Shown: positions 1 through 8,999, counted from the first letter of the stretch. The stretch is DNA of 64,000 nt from Oribacterium asaccharolyticum ACB7 (GCF_000238075.1 NZ_JH414505.1:62001-126000), one strand, 5' to 3'. Numbers and translations: made by a program. The notes: generated from the sequence alone by a model not told the origin.

Positions 1-141
1 AAACTTCTTTGTATTCTTCTTATGCGACTTTGTATTCTTCTTAATTAAATCTTAAAGTAAATCATTCAAGTCGTTAAAAATCATCCTATAATCAAGGAAA
101 CGAGAAAAATACGCAAAGCGAACTTTCCCCGTCTTAAGAAA
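1..141. other. intergenic, short AT-rich direct repeat
   Basis: No gene is visible. The string CTTTGTATTCTTCTTA occurs twice within the first 45 bases as a close direct repeat. The stretch lies downstream of ftsZ and its terminator, so it belongs to the spacer to whatever gene lies outside the window. Confidence 0.5.
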
Positions 142-167
142 AGGCTATGCCCTTAGGACATAGCCTA
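142..167 (-). terminator. terminator of ftsZ
   Basis: On the minus strand a GGCTATGTCC / GGCATAGCC stem with a short loop is followed by TTTTCTT. It sits about 50 bases after the ftsZ stop codon and beyond a 36-nt palindrome, so it is the natural end of the ftsZ transcript. Confidence 0.7.
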
Positions 168-175
168 GTATTCAT

Positions 176-211
176 AACGAGTATCGTGCGCGAAGCGTGC
201 GATATCTCGTT
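176..211 (-). repeat. 36-nt dispersed palindrome, copy 1
   Basis: A near-perfect palindrome beginning AACGAG and ending CTCGTT, 36 nt long, just after the ftsZ stop codon. Four more copies of identical length lie at 32411-32446, 33446-33481, 47256-47291 and 60185-60220. It could form an RNA hairpin in the ftsZ 3' untranslated region. Confidence 0.8.
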
Positions 212-216
212 TACTT

Positions 217-1439
217 TTATTTTCTACGTAAAAAATCAGGAATTTCAAGGCCCGCTTCTCTTCCTATTCTGGGCTTACTCTGTACCTGCGGTTCCACTGT
301 TTCCGCTGTTCTTAAAGACGGATTCTCCATCGGAACCTCCGGTCTTTCTCCCAAAGTCGGAGTGGAAAGACGCGGATTATTCAAAAAACTCGGAGTGGTA
401 AAGCCCGGCTGTACAGGACTTACATTGCTGTGCAATCCCGCTTGCGGCTTAAACTCGGGAGCTGCCTTCACAGCTTCCGCACTCTTCTTCTCTTTGATGC
501 CGGTTGCAATTACGGTAATGGAAACCTCATCCTGCGCATCTTCATTGTACATGGCGCCGAAGATGATGTTGGCATTCTCTCCTACCAGCTCTTCCACATA
601 GGAAGCTGCATCATTTGCTTCAATCAGGCTAATGTCTCCGGAGATATTGATGATAACATCCGTAGCACCTTCGATGGTACTCTCCAAAAGCGGAGAAGAA
701 ATGGCAGTCTTCACAGCTTCAATAGCCTTGTCATCACCCTTTGCTCTACCGATACCCACATGGGCAACACCCTTGTCCTTCATGACCGCGGAAACATCCG
801 CAAAGTCCAGGTTAATCAATCCGGGCACGTTAATCAAATCCGTAATTCCCTGAACGGACTGTTGCAGAACTTCGTCCGCCTTCTTCAAAGCATCAGGAAG
901 AGAAGTTTTCTTCTCTACAATTTCAAGCAATCTGTCGTTCGGAATCACAATTAAAGTGTCTACCACGGTTCCTTTAAAGCATCAATTCCGGAAAGGGCGT
1001 TCTTCATTCTCTGCTTTGCTTCAAAACGGAAAGGCTTCGTCACCACGCCTACGGTAAGAATCCCCATATCCTTCGCAATCTTGGCAATAACAGGTGCGGC
1101 ACCGGTTCCGGTCCCTCCACCCATACCGCAGGTTACGAAAACCATGTCGGCTCCCTGCAGAGCAGCTGTAATCTCTTCCGCGCTCTCTTCCGCCGCCTTG
1201 GTGCCGATCTCCGGCTTTCCGCCGCAGCCCAAGCCCTTTGTCAGCTTCTCTCCAATGGGCATGGAACTGGCAGCCTTACTGGACTGCAAGGCCTGTTTAT
1301 CTGTATTCACCCCAATGAACTCAACGCCGACAATGCCCTCGTCCACCATTCGGTTTACTGCGTTATTTCCTGCGCCGCCAACACCGACAACGATAATTTT
1401 TGCCGCTGCTTCAGACTCGGGAAGCTGGATTTCTATCAT
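217..1439 (-). CDS. ftsZ: cell division protein FtsZ, split by a -1 frame change
   Basis: FtsZ is the tubulin-like GTPase that forms the division ring. The 5' frame (start ATG at 1439 behind AAGGAGG, stop at 960-962) encodes 159 residues. It holds the N-terminal nucleotide-binding region ([14 protein letters not shown] near residue 18) and the tubulin signature [10 protein letters not shown] near 107-116. The 3' frame (966 down to 217, 249 residues) carries [13 protein letters not shown], the T7-loop NLDFADV and the C-terminal partner-binding peptide EIPDFLRRK. Neither piece alone can be a working FtsZ, because the active site needs both the signature loop and the T7 loop. The frames meet at U UUA AAG (972-978), read in the 5' frame. 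A -1 slip there joins them without loss, giving about 407 residues, a normal family length. Alternatives are a sequencing indel, a real mutation, or reinitiation at the GTG (966) behind AAAGGA. A slip product would carry one more residue at the joint than I recall for the family, which is a caution. Confidence 0.85.
972..978 (-). promoter_or_regulatory. candidate -1 ribosomal slippery heptamer in ftsZ
   Basis: The minus strand reads GCT TTA AAG GAA CCG TGG TAG in the first frame, so T TTA AAG has the X XXY YYZ pattern in phase. After a -1 slip the next codons are GGA ACC GTG GTA GAC, which enter the VDTLIVIPN frame. The zero-frame stop follows three codons later. I see no strong stem-loop or pseudoknot just downstream and no clear upstream Shine-Dalgarno stimulator. 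Confidence 0.4.
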
Positions 1440-1507
1440 GTCTTCCTCCTTAAAATCTATGATGCACTCCTAAAAGGACCCATTCTTTCATTTAACCTAA
1501 CTATATC

Positions 1508-1535
1508 ATTATAAGAATTTTAGAATATTTGTAAA
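1508..1535 (-). promoter_or_regulatory. promoter in front of ftsZ
   Basis: On the minus strand TTTACA (1535-1530) and TATAAT (1513-1508) are separated by 16 bases, about 70 bases upstream of the ftsZ start. This implies that ftsZ can be transcribed apart from the rest of the dcw cluster. A GC-rich hairpin (GGGGGA...GTCCCCC, about 1536-1561) lies just upstream, between ftsQ and this promoter. Confidence 0.6.
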
Positions 1536-1563
1536 GGGGGACTGTGCAAATTTGCTCCCCCTC

Positions 1564-2307
1564 CTACTTCTCTTCCTTAAAGACATAGGCTTCCTTCTCT
1601 TTTCTGCCCCGGTACTTGCTGAGGTCCAATGTTCCTTTCCTCCCTGCTAAAGCCGGAAGGATATCCTTTAAACTCATCAGCTTCTGTTCCATGTCCTCAT
1701 GGTCGCCTAAAAGCACCTTGATTTCCCCGATGTAAAGCGTTGCTGTGGAGGAAGCGCTGTAATCAATATGGTCACACTCTATTTTTTCCTGCCTCAGTGC
1801 AGAACTTAAATTTAATATATCCTGAAAAATGGCTTTATTTTCTACGGGAAGCGCCTTATACAAACTCACCTTGGAAAAGCTCAGTCCCGTAATCTTCGGA
1901 ATGCCGGGTAACTTTTTCTGCGTAGACTCCACCACAACACCGTCTCCGTCAAAGTAGAGATTGCTGGACATATACTCTACGTAGCCTACCATATTTTTCT
2001 CATATACAATAATTTCCAGAGAAAAAGGACTCTTCCAGTGCAACTCATATTTTTCTATAAACGGCAGGCTCTTATGCGGCCTGATTCGGTCTTCCACAAA
2101 GGCATAGAGACTATTGTAATCCAGGTCCTTCGACAGAATCATATTGACCAGCTCTTCCTTGGTGTACTGCTCATTTCCTATGACATTGATTTCATGCACT
2201 CTTGTACTTAAAAACAACATAATGAGGAGCAGAAACAACAATAAGATTCCGTATAGGCTGAGTTCCTTCTTCTTTTTTCTTTCCCGACTCTCTTTTCTGT
2301 CCCGCAT
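1564..2307 (-). CDS. ftsQ: cell division protein FtsQ/DivIB
   Basis: Bitopic division protein that links FtsL and the septal synthase complex outside the membrane. The chosen ATG at 2307 follows AAAAGGAG by seven bases and lies 2 bases after the ftsW stop; a longer frame reaching 2361 would start inside ftsW. The 247-residue product has a basic cytoplasmic head (MRDRKESRERKKKKE), one membrane segment at about 17-37, then a POTRA-like domain starting VHEINVIGNEQYTKEELV. The beta domain follows. It ends a tightly spaced run from ftsL onwards. ftsA, which often follows ftsQ, is missing; ftsZ comes next after its own promoter. Confidence 0.9.
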   Translation of the reverse strand: MRDRKESRERKKKKELSLYGILLLFLLLIMLFLSTRVHEINVIGNEQYTKEELVNMILSKDLDYNSLYAFVEDRIRPHKSLPFIEKYELHWKSPFSLEIIVYEKNMVGYVEYMSSNLYFDGDGVVVESTQKKLPGIPKITGLSFSKVSLYKALPVENKAIFQDILNLSSALRQEKIECDHIDYSASSTATLYIGEIKVLLGDHEDMEQKLMSLKDILPALAGRKGTLDLSKYRGRKEKEAYVFKEEK

Positions 2308-2309
2308 CT

Positions 2310-3452
2310 CTACTCTCCTTTTTCCATATCCAGAGTAGTCTGCCAGGATACATTCAGGCAAATTCCGATTTCCGCAAGAAGAATGACCAGTGAGGTTCCT
2401 CCGTAGCTGATAAACGGCAGTGTAATTCCCGTATTGGGAATCGCATTTGTGGCTACCGCAATATTTAAGATTGCCTGCAAAGCAATATGGGCCATTACCC
2501 CGATTACGAGGAAAGAGCCGAAAAGATCCTTGGCATTTTTCGCGATTTCATAGAGTCGGAACAGAATCAAAGCATAAACCAGCATCAGTCCGACCGCCCC
2601 CACCAATCCGAGTTCCTCACAGATGATGGTGAAAATCATATCATTTTGCGCCTCCGGCATAAGAAACTTCTGAATGCTTTCTCCCAGCCCCTTTCCGAAA
2701 AGCCCTCCGGAAGCAATGGCATAAAGCCCCTGTCTGGTTTGATAGGTATCATCCGGAAAAGATACCGGATCCTTCCAGGCAAGAATTCTTGTAATCTGAT
2801 AGTCATGCAGTATCTTTACCTTTTGTAAAAAAATTGCCAACGGATAGGCGCCAAGATAAGCCAAAAGCCCGAGCAGAAACAGTGCAGCATGATAGCGATA
2901 GGATTTTACCGCCACGAAAAGCATGAATACGGCTATTCCGACAATAATCATTCCCGTGGAAAGGTTCGTAAACGCCACTACTGCTGCCGGAATCAGCGCA
3001 TAGAGTAAGGTTCGAAAAATATCCCGTAATGAATTGATGCGATACCCCTTATCGGTGAGTAAGGTTGCCAGAACGATAATTACAGCCGGTTTCATTGCTT
3101 CGGAAGGCTGAAACTGCATCCCGAAAAGACGAATCCATCGGTGTGATCCGTGGGAAGCTACCCCCATTACAAAAGTCGCCAGTAAGGCGCCCCAAGCCAG
3201 AACATACAAAATCAGATTCAACTTAGAAAACCAATGGTAATCAAAAAAGCGGGAAATAAGGAGCATCAGCAAAAAACCGGCTATGGCAAAGCTCCCTTGT
3301 CTGGTGAGATAATACATATCTCCCAAATCACTTTTAGCCGCCATATAGCCCGAAGCGGAATACAACATCAAAAGACCGAAAAGAGTAATGGAAAAGACCA
3401 TTACCACCAAGGAAAAATCATAAAAATGCTTGACCTTCTTTTTTTTCGCCAC
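2310..3452 (-). CDS. ftsW: FtsW septal peptidoglycan polymerase (SEDS family)
   Basis: A 380-residue, about ten-helix SEDS glycosyltransferase that polymerises lipid II at the septum with its partner transpeptidase (the upstream ftsI product). The sequence shows the family pattern: a short basic N-terminus (MAKKKKVKHFYDFS), FQPSEAMKP near one third of the length, and NTGITLPFISYGGTS near the C-terminus. It lies between murD and ftsQ, overlapping neither. RodA and SpoVE are close relatives; the dcw position supports the FtsW/SpoVE branch. Confidence 0.92.
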   Translation of the reverse strand: MAKKKKVKHFYDFSLVVMVFSITLFGLLMLYSASGYMAAKSDLGDMYYLTRQGSFAIAGFLLMLLISRFFDYHWFSKLNLILYVLAWGALLATFVMGVASHGSHRWIRLFGMQFQPSEAMKPAVIIVLATLLTDKGYRINSLRDIFRTLLYALIPAAVVAFTNLSTGMIIVGIAVFMLFVAVKSYRYHAALFLLGLLAYLGAYPLAIFLQKVKILHDYQITRILAWKDPVSFPDDTYQTRQGLYAIASGGLFGKGLGESIQKFLMPEAQNDMIFTIICEELGLVGAVGLMLVYALILFRLYEIAKNAKDLFGSFLVIGVMAHIALQAILNIAVATNAIPNTGITLPFISYGGTSLVILLAEIGICLNVSWQTTLDMEKGE

Positions 3453-3482
3453 TATTCTTCCCTTTCCTTTTCTACCGCTATA

Positions 3483-4847
3483 CTACAGGTTTTTCACACA
3501 ATCCTTAAAAATTCTGCCTCTTTCTTCATAGTCCTTAAACATCCCCCAGGATGCGCAAGCAGGGCTCAAGAGTACATAGTCTCCCGGATCGGCATAGGCC
3601 GCACAATCTTTTACGGCTTCATCCATATCCTCGGCAAACATCAGATTGTGAAAGCCGTGCTTCTTCGCGCAAGCCGCAATCTGATTCCGGGTTTCTCCAA
3701 TAAGAACAAGATATTTTACCCTTCCTTTAAACTCCTTTACCCAAGCATCAAAATCCACATGCTTGTCATAGCCTCCACCTATCAGAAGCACAGGTCCCGG
3801 CATGGCGCGAAGTGCCTGAATAGCCGCATCCACATTGGTTCCCTTGGAATCATTATAATAGCGAACACCGGATCTCTCCCGCACAAATTCAATACGATGT
3901 TCTACCGGTTTAAACTTCTTACAGACCTTTACGATTTTATCCATAGGCACACCCATTTTCAAGGCTACTCCCATGGCACACATCACATTTTCATAATTGT
4001 GTTTTCCCAAAAGCTGCAAATCTCCGGTCTTAAAGAGTTTCTCTTCTTTTTCTTTATTTTTATAGATAAACTCTTCTCCCCTCAGGAAAAATCCCTCCTT
4101 CGGTTCTTCCTCCGAAGAAAACCAAAGTACATTCGGTTTTAGTCCCCGCTTCTTTCCGAACTTTCGAAGCTCGGAATCCATATAGTTTAAGACAATGCTG
4201 TCTTCTTCCGTCTGGTTTACGGCGATAGATTCCTTTATGGCAATATAATTTTTCATCGTCTTATGACGGTCCAAATGATCCGGCGTGATGTTCGTAATAG
4301 CGGAGACATTCGGTCGGAAATCCACAATGCTTTCCAGCTGAAAGGAACTTACCTCACATACGGTCACGGATTGTTCCTCCGTATCCAGCGCTTCAGCGGT
4401 AAACGGATTTCCAATATTTCCCACCACATGCGTATCCGGATATTGGCTCTTTAAAATCTCTCCGATCAGACTCACCGTTGTCGTCTTTCCGTTGGTCCCC
4501 GTAACGGCACAAAGTTTTCCCTTACAGGACTGATATGCCAGTTCGATTTCTCCAATAACCGGAATCTTCGCAGTATTCAGTAAAAGAACATAAGGTTCAT
4601 CAACAGGGATGCCGGGACTGATTACGGCAGCATCAATCTTAAGCAAATCGCTTTCCAAGAGCTTTCCTTTTATAACTTTTACAATTTTCAGCACTTCTTT
4701 TTTCTTAAATTGGGCGAGAAGCTTTTTCTCATCCAGCTTTGCATTCGCATCAAAGAATACAACTTCTCCTCCCATAGCAAGAATCTGCTTTGCCGCTGCC
4801 ACTCCGCTTCTGCCCGTACCCAATACCAAAACTTTCTGCCTGTTCAT
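3483..4847 (-). CDS. murD: UDP-N-acetylmuramoylalanine--D-glutamate ligase MurD
   Basis: Cytoplasmic Mur ligase adding D-glutamate to UDP-MurNAc-L-Ala with ATP. About 454 residues from the ATG at 4847, which follows GAGGG, beginning MNRQKVLVLGTGRSG (N-terminal Rossmann domain). The ATP-binding loop GTNGKTTT and the C-terminal motif YNDSKGTNVDAAIQAL are intact. The open frame continues 91 codons upstream, through an 18-nt tandem repeat and into mraY. That extension has no family counterpart, so it is not taken as coding. It sits between mraY and ftsW. Confidence 0.93.
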   Translation of the reverse strand: MNRQKVLVLGTGRSGVAAAKQILAMGGEVVFFDANAKLDEKKLLAQFKKKEVLKIVKVIKGKLLESDLLKIDAAVISPGIPVDEPYVLLLNTAKIPVIGEIELAYQSCKGKLCAVTGTNGKTTTVSLIGEILKSQYPDTHVVGNIGNPFTAEALDTEEQSVTVCEVSSFQLESIVDFRPNVSAITNITPDHLDRHKTMKNYIAIKESIAVNQTEEDSIVLNYMDSELRKFGKKRGLKPNVLWFSSEEEPKEGFFLRGEEFIYKNKEKEEKLFKTGDLQLLGKHNYENVMCAMGVALKMGVPMDKIVKVCKKFKPVEHRIEFVRERSGVRYYNDSKGTNVDAAIQALRAMPGPVLLIGGGYDKHVDFDAWVKEFKGRVKYLVLIGETRNQIAACAKKHGFHNLMFAEDMDEAVKDCAAYADPGDYVLLSPACASWGMFKDYEERGRIFKDCVKNL

Positions 4848-4915
4848 CCTTATCCCTCTGTTCTTCTTGTTTCCACTATTTTTTTGACGCCCGCTGCTCA
4901 CGGCTGTTTTTTTAC

Positions 4916-5005
4916 TATTCTCTAAGCCTATCCTATTCTCTAAGCTTATCCTATTCTCTAAACCTATCTTATTCTCTAAGCTTACCCTATTCACTAAACC
5001 TATCC
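4916..5005 (-). repeat. five copies of an 18-nt tandem repeat between mraY and murD
   Basis: On the plus strand five imperfect units of TATTCTCTAAGCYTATCC run head to tail. The period is a multiple of three, so no stop codon appears in the murD frame across the array (translated as a GLENRISLEN-like pattern). The array lies wholly in the leader between the mraY stop and the murD start. A similar 18-nt period occurs inside the helicase gene at about 56.4 kb. Confidence 0.85.
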
Positions 5006-5032
5006 CGGATGTATGTCCTGCCCATTTCTTCC

Positions 5033-6007
5033 TTATGTGATTTCCAAAACGAAAGCCACGAAGAAGCAGGCAAGGATGGTAATTGTGGTAAATATCGTAA
5101 CCACCCTCGTTTCCGACCATCCCAAGAGTTCAAAATGGTGATGTATCGGAGCCATTTTGAAAATCCTTTTTCCGTGTGTGATTTTAAAATATCCCACTTG
5201 TAAAATCACGGAAAGTACTTCCATAAAATAGATAACGGCAAAGAACGGAATATACAGGGCCGTCTCTGTCTGAATTGCCATAGCCACCACAAAACCGCCC
5301 AGTGCAAGGGAACCCGTATCTCCCATAAAGACCTTAGCGGGGTATGCATTAAAACAGAGGAATCCGAGAAGTCCTCCCAGTACCGCTCCGGGTAGCGCCC
5401 CCAACTGTGCATTCCCGAGCAAAACTCGATCCGCCATAAAGAGAAAGAATACTATAACGGCCGTCACGCTGCTGCAGAGCCCGTCTATCCCGTCCGTGAA
5501 GTTGGCACCGGTATCGGTTGCCGTAATGATAAAGAGGGAAATCGGGAAAAATAGGATTCCAAAAGTCACTTCCGTATCTTTCAAAAACGGAAAAAGAAAC
5601 GCCGTTGTATGTCCGCTATAAAAATAGAGGTAAGCAATATAGAGAAGGGAAATGATAATCTGCGCCGCCATCTTTTGCTTGGGATTGAATCCCTCCGACT
5701 GATGCTTTACGACCTTCAGATAATCATCTATAAATCCCACAATACCAAAGCCGAGCCCCAGAAGATAGGCCGGTAAAACACCCTTTTCTTTGATAAAAGG
5801 AAGGATTGCCACGCTGATTGCGATAAGGAAGAGGATGCCTCCCATCGTAGGCGTCCCCTGTTTCTTCAAATGTGCCTGCGGCCCGTCATCCCGTACTTCC
5901 TGTCCGAATTTTAATTGGTGCAGAATTGCAATCCCCCTCGGAGAAATCAGCAGCATGACACAAAACGCAATCCCCAATGCAATGGTGTTACTCAGCATAA
6001 TTTCCAT
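5033..6007 (-). CDS. mraY: MraY phospho-MurNAc-pentapeptide transferase
   Basis: Integral membrane enzyme that makes lipid I from UDP-MurNAc-pentapeptide and undecaprenyl phosphate. It is 324 residues with about ten membrane segments. Visible landmarks are DDGPQAHLKKQGTPTMGG near the N-terminus, FIDDYLK, the catalytic-loop motif GANFTDGIDGL, and MAPIHHHFELLGWSE near the C-terminus. An internal ATG at 5998 (MLSN) has a better-spaced AAGGGAG than the one at 6007, so the true start may be three codons shorter. It lies 6 bases after ftsI. Confidence 0.93.
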   Translation of the reverse strand: MEIMLSNTIALGIAFCVMLLISPRGIAILHQLKFGQEVRDDGPQAHLKKQGTPTMGGILFLIAISVAILPFIKEKGVLPAYLLGLGFGIVGFIDDYLKVVKHQSEGFNPKQKMAAQIIISLLYIAYLYFYSGHTTAFLFPFLKDTEVTFGILFFPISLFIITATDTGANFTDGIDGLCSSVTAVIVFFLFMADRVLLGNAQLGALPGAVLGGLLGFLCFNAYPAKVFMGDTGSLALGGFVVAMAIQTETALYIPFFAVIYFMEVLSVILQVGYFKITHGKRIFKMAPIHHHFELLGWSETRVVTIFTTITILACFFVAFVLEIT

Positions 6008-6013
6008 TCTCCC

Positions 6014-8272
6014 TTAATTTCTCTGTTCATCCTCGTTATCCGTATTTTCCTTTTCAGCGGAAGCGGAGTTGACCGCACTGCTCTCCGGAAGCGCTCCGGG
6101 AACACTGTCCTCATTGTCCTGTTTTTCGTCACTATCCAAGGAACTTTCTTCCTTTGCTTCAGAGTTCTCTTTTTTCGTCTCCGATGTAGTTTCCCCTGTC
6201 TCTTCTTTTGCCTTTATCCCTTCTTGTAAATCCTTGTTTAAGGAAGCCTCCGGGTCCGTTTCTCCCTGTGGAGGGATATTCAAGAACTGTAAGGCATCAT
6301 TCATGATTTTTTGTTCAATCTTTGTCGCAAAAGAAGCACTGGCCTGTTCCTCTCCGTCCAAATTCGGTGTATCCACAATGACGTATACGAGAAGCTGCGG
6401 GTCCTCCACCGGAGCAAAACCGCAGAAGGATACCAGGTAATTTTTTTCGGAACGGGGTAACTTTTGTGCCGTTCCCGTCTTTCCTCCCACATGATACCCC
6501 TGAATCTGCGCCGGTCTTCCGGTTCCTTTTTCCACAGTCTGATAAAGCGCTTCCTTTAGGAAATCACTGGTTGCTTTCGAGCAGGTTACCCGGAGAAGTT
6601 CCGGTTCCATTTCCTGTATCACGGTTCCGTTCGCATTTAAGATCTGCTTCACCACATGCGGTCTGAAGTAGGAACCGCCGTTCACTACGCTGGAAAATGC
6701 CGCCGCCATTTGAATCATGCTAACGTTAAAGTTCTGTCCGAAAGAATTTGTGGCAAGGGAGGTCTTTCCCAGATTATCCGCCTTATAAACCAGTGCGGAG
6801 GTATCCGCTTCTCCGGGCAAATCAATCCCCGTTTTTTCACCGAAGCCGAAAACATGTTGATACTTTACAAAATTCTCAGCACCTTCCTGAAATGCGGTAT
6901 CCATCATGTAAACGTTGCAAGACTGCATAATCGCCTGTTCCGCATCAATGGTTCCGTGCCCGTCTCTTTTATGACAGCGAATAGTCCAAGTCTTTACGCC
7001 GTCACTTAAGGTGATGTAGCCTTCACAGGTAAACATCGTATTTTGCTGAATTGCATTTTCCTCCAAAGCGCCGGCCAAAGTAAAGGGCTTTACTGTGGAG
7101 CCGGGTTCATAGGTATCGGAAATCGCTACATTTCTCCACATCTGATTCCAGGCAACCTGTGAACCCAAAGACATAATTTCATCATTACTGTAAACCGTGG
7201 AGAGCTTATCCTCGGAAAGTTCCTGATTGTTATGCTCTCTTTTATATTTTGCAAGAGCCTCTTTTTTCCCCATCTCCAATAAAAGGCTATCGGGATAAAG
7301 CGTTTTGTCCAAGTCTCTCGGATGATTCAAGTCAAACCGATTGGTGCTTGCCATGGCAAGAATTTCTCCGTTTTTCGGATTCATAACAATCGCCGCCGCC
7401 ATTTTGGAACCCACGTCATCCTTCTGCCATTCCTGTAAATACTTCTCTACCGTTCTTTGAATATTAAAGTTGATGGTTGTCACAATACTGTTTCCGTCCG
7501 TCGCCTCGCGAATCACGGATTGCAGCTTGGTGTCCGAATCCAGGTAGCCGTACTCTCTTCCGTTTACTCCAATCAGAGAATTATTGTAGTATTGTTCAAC
7601 TCCGCCGGTTCCCCCCTCGTTATCGGCGGAAGAAAAGCCTATGATATTACAGGCCAGGTCCTTATAAGGATAGCTCCTTTGATACTTATCCTCAAACCAA
7701 AGCCCTTTAATTTCGTATTTATTGCCGCTTTTTCGATACGCCGCGTTTTTTTCGTCTATAAATTTCTGGAAGGCTTCCTTTTCCTCAAAGCTCATTCCTT
7801 CCTTAAATTTAAAATACGCACTCTTTTTATTTCCCGTAAGATTCTTCTGTTCATTCAGTACGGACTCGGCAACAGCCACTCTCTCATCCTCTTTAAAGTA
7901 CTCTTTTAAGGCGTCCAAGCTTGCTTTCAGATAGCGGTCATCTGTGCGGGAAGTAATGGCTCTCGGGTCCATAATCAAATTGTAGACCTTTTCACTCGTT
8001 GCCAAAATTGTACCGTTTCGGTCCAAGATATCCCCGCGCCTTGCCTGAATGGAACGGGAACCGTATCCGGACTGCCTTTGCCCCAAAACAATTCGGCTGT
8101 ACTCTTCACTGTTTTTTCGAATCATTTGAAAAATAACAAGACTTAAAACAGCAAATAGCAGGATTAAAAAAACAAATCCCACCATCAGCTTTTCCTGCAT
8201 ATAAAACGGCAGAATCTTAGTCTGCCGCCTTTTTCTTTTTTGTTCTTCCTCAGTGCTTTGGGATGTTCTCAT
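6014..8272 (-). CDS. ftsI: septal penicillin-binding protein (FtsI/SpoVD class B PBP)
   Basis: Class B transpeptidase that cross-links septal peptidoglycan. The 752-residue product has a basic head, one membrane anchor at about 29-50, the dimerisation domain with RRGDILDRNG near 78-88, and the transpeptidase motifs S-T-V-K at 392-395, SCN at 451-453 and KTGTAQ at 598-603. The last 80 or so residues are an acidic, low-complexity Glu/Ser/Asn tail unlike a PASTA domain, so division-type FtsI is favoured over SpoVD, though the two are hard to separate. It overlaps the preceding ftsL-like gene by 23 bases. Confidence 0.9.
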   Translation of the reverse strand: MRTSQSTEEEQKRKRRQTKILPFYMQEKLMVGFVFLILLFAVLSLVIFQMIRKNSEEYSRIVLGQRQSGYGSRSIQARRGDILDRNGTILATSEKVYNLIMDPRAITSRTDDRYLKASLDALKEYFKEDERVAVAESVLNEQKNLTGNKKSAYFKFKEGMSFEEKEAFQKFIDEKNAAYRKSGNKYEIKGLWFEDKYQRSYPYKDLACNIIGFSSADNEGGTGGVEQYYNNSLIGVNGREYGYLDSDTKLQSVIREATDGNSIVTTINFNIQRTVEKYLQEWQKDDVGSKMAAAIVMNPKNGEILAMASTNRFDLNHPRDLDKTLYPDSLLLEMGKKEALAKYKREHNNQELSEDKLSTVYSNDEIMSLGSQVAWNQMWRNVAISDTYEPGSTVKPFTLAGALEENAIQQNTMFTCEGYITLSDGVKTWTIRCHKRDGHGTIDAEQAIMQSCNVYMMDTAFQEGAENFVKYQHVFGFGEKTGIDLPGEADTSALVYKADNLGKTSLATNSFGQNFNVSMIQMAAAFSSVVNGGSYFRPHVVKQILNANGTVIQEMEPELLRVTCSKATSDFLKEALYQTVEKGTGRPAQIQGYHVGGKTGTAQKLPRSEKNYLVSFCGFAPVEDPQLLVYVIVDTPNLDGEEQASASFATKIEQKIMNDALQFLNIPPQGETDPEASLNKDLQEGIKAKEETGETTSETKKENSEAKEESSLDSDEKQDNEDSVPGALPESSAVNSASAEKENTDNEDEQRN

Positions 8273-8813
8273 ACTGCCTTACATACTCGCTTTCTTGTTT
8301 CTTATACTCTATAACCTGATTTTCTCCCGGATATACCATTCCCAATTCTTCCGTTGCCATCGTATAAATTTTTTCCGGATCCAATGAGGCATTAATCGCA
8401 TTTTGTAAAGCATCATTCTTCTGTTTTAAGACTTCAATCTGCTTCTTCTTTTGTTCTATACGGTGAATCCGTGTATTTACTTCCGTCTGCAACTGGATGT
8501 AATGAAAGCAAAGTCCCCCCATAATCAGCATAAACAACGCCACGGAGGCGACCAAAGCAAAATTCGCCGAAGTCTTTCCCTGCAATCTCTCCTGCTGCAG
8601 GACATGTCCCATCTCTCGTTCCCGAAGGATTCTTGCTCTTTCTTCGCGGGAAACAGCACCGCCTTTATGAACCGGTTTTCTTGCCGTATTCTTCTTCGGT
8701 GCCATTTTTCTCTTAACTTTTTGAACGTTTTTCTTTCTCGGTGCAAGTTCCTCTTTCGTCACTACCGAGCCGGCAATGTACCCTGCCTGTCTTTTTATCA
8801 GCTTCCTTGCCAT
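8250..8813 (-). CDS. ftsL: FtsL-like septum formation protein
   Basis: A 187-residue protein with a long basic cytoplasmic region, one membrane segment (FALVASVALFMLIMGGLCF, about 84-102) and a following coiled coil (HRIEQKKKQIEVLKQKNDALQNAI) ending in LGMVYPGENQVIEY. This is the FtsL/DivIC layout. Sequence identity in the family is always low, so the call rests on topology and on the position between rsmH and ftsI. GAGGGG precedes the start. Confidence 0.75.
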   Translation of the reverse strand: MARKLIKRQAGYIAGSVVTKEELAPRKKNVQKVKRKMAPKKNTARKPVHKGGAVSREERARILREREMGHVLQQERLQGKTSANFALVASVALFMLIMGGLCFHYIQLQTEVNTRIHRIEQKKKQIEVLKQKNDALQNAINASLDPEKIYTMATEELGMVYPGENQVIEYKKQESEYVRQYENIPKH

Positions 8814-8932
8814 ACTGTTCCCCTCTTCATCTTCTGCCTAACACATTTCTATACTGCAATGTGATCGCATCCCTTCTCTCACATTTGCCTACTCTTTTTC
8901 CCTTATATACTCTAAAATTACTTTCGCTTTTC

Positions 8933-8999
8933 CATACTTCTCCGGACGAGTCTCATCCGGCTTTTTCATACTTCTTCCGGATGGGTCCCATCCGACTTT
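8933..8999. repeat. two-unit hairpin repeat between ftsL and rsmH
   Basis: Two imperfect direct units starting CATACTTCTTCCGGA, each containing a small inverted repeat (for example CGGATGGG/CCCATCCG). They fill the middle of the 216-base spacer between rsmH and ftsL, the largest gap inside the rsmH-to-ftsQ run, and might be an RNA processing or attenuation site. Confidence 0.5.

Noticed and set aside
4848..5120. N-terminal extension of MurD by 91 residues
   Set aside because: It comes from the 18-nt repeat and antisense-like reading of mraY, has no family counterpart, and the ATG at 4847 has a good ribosome site.
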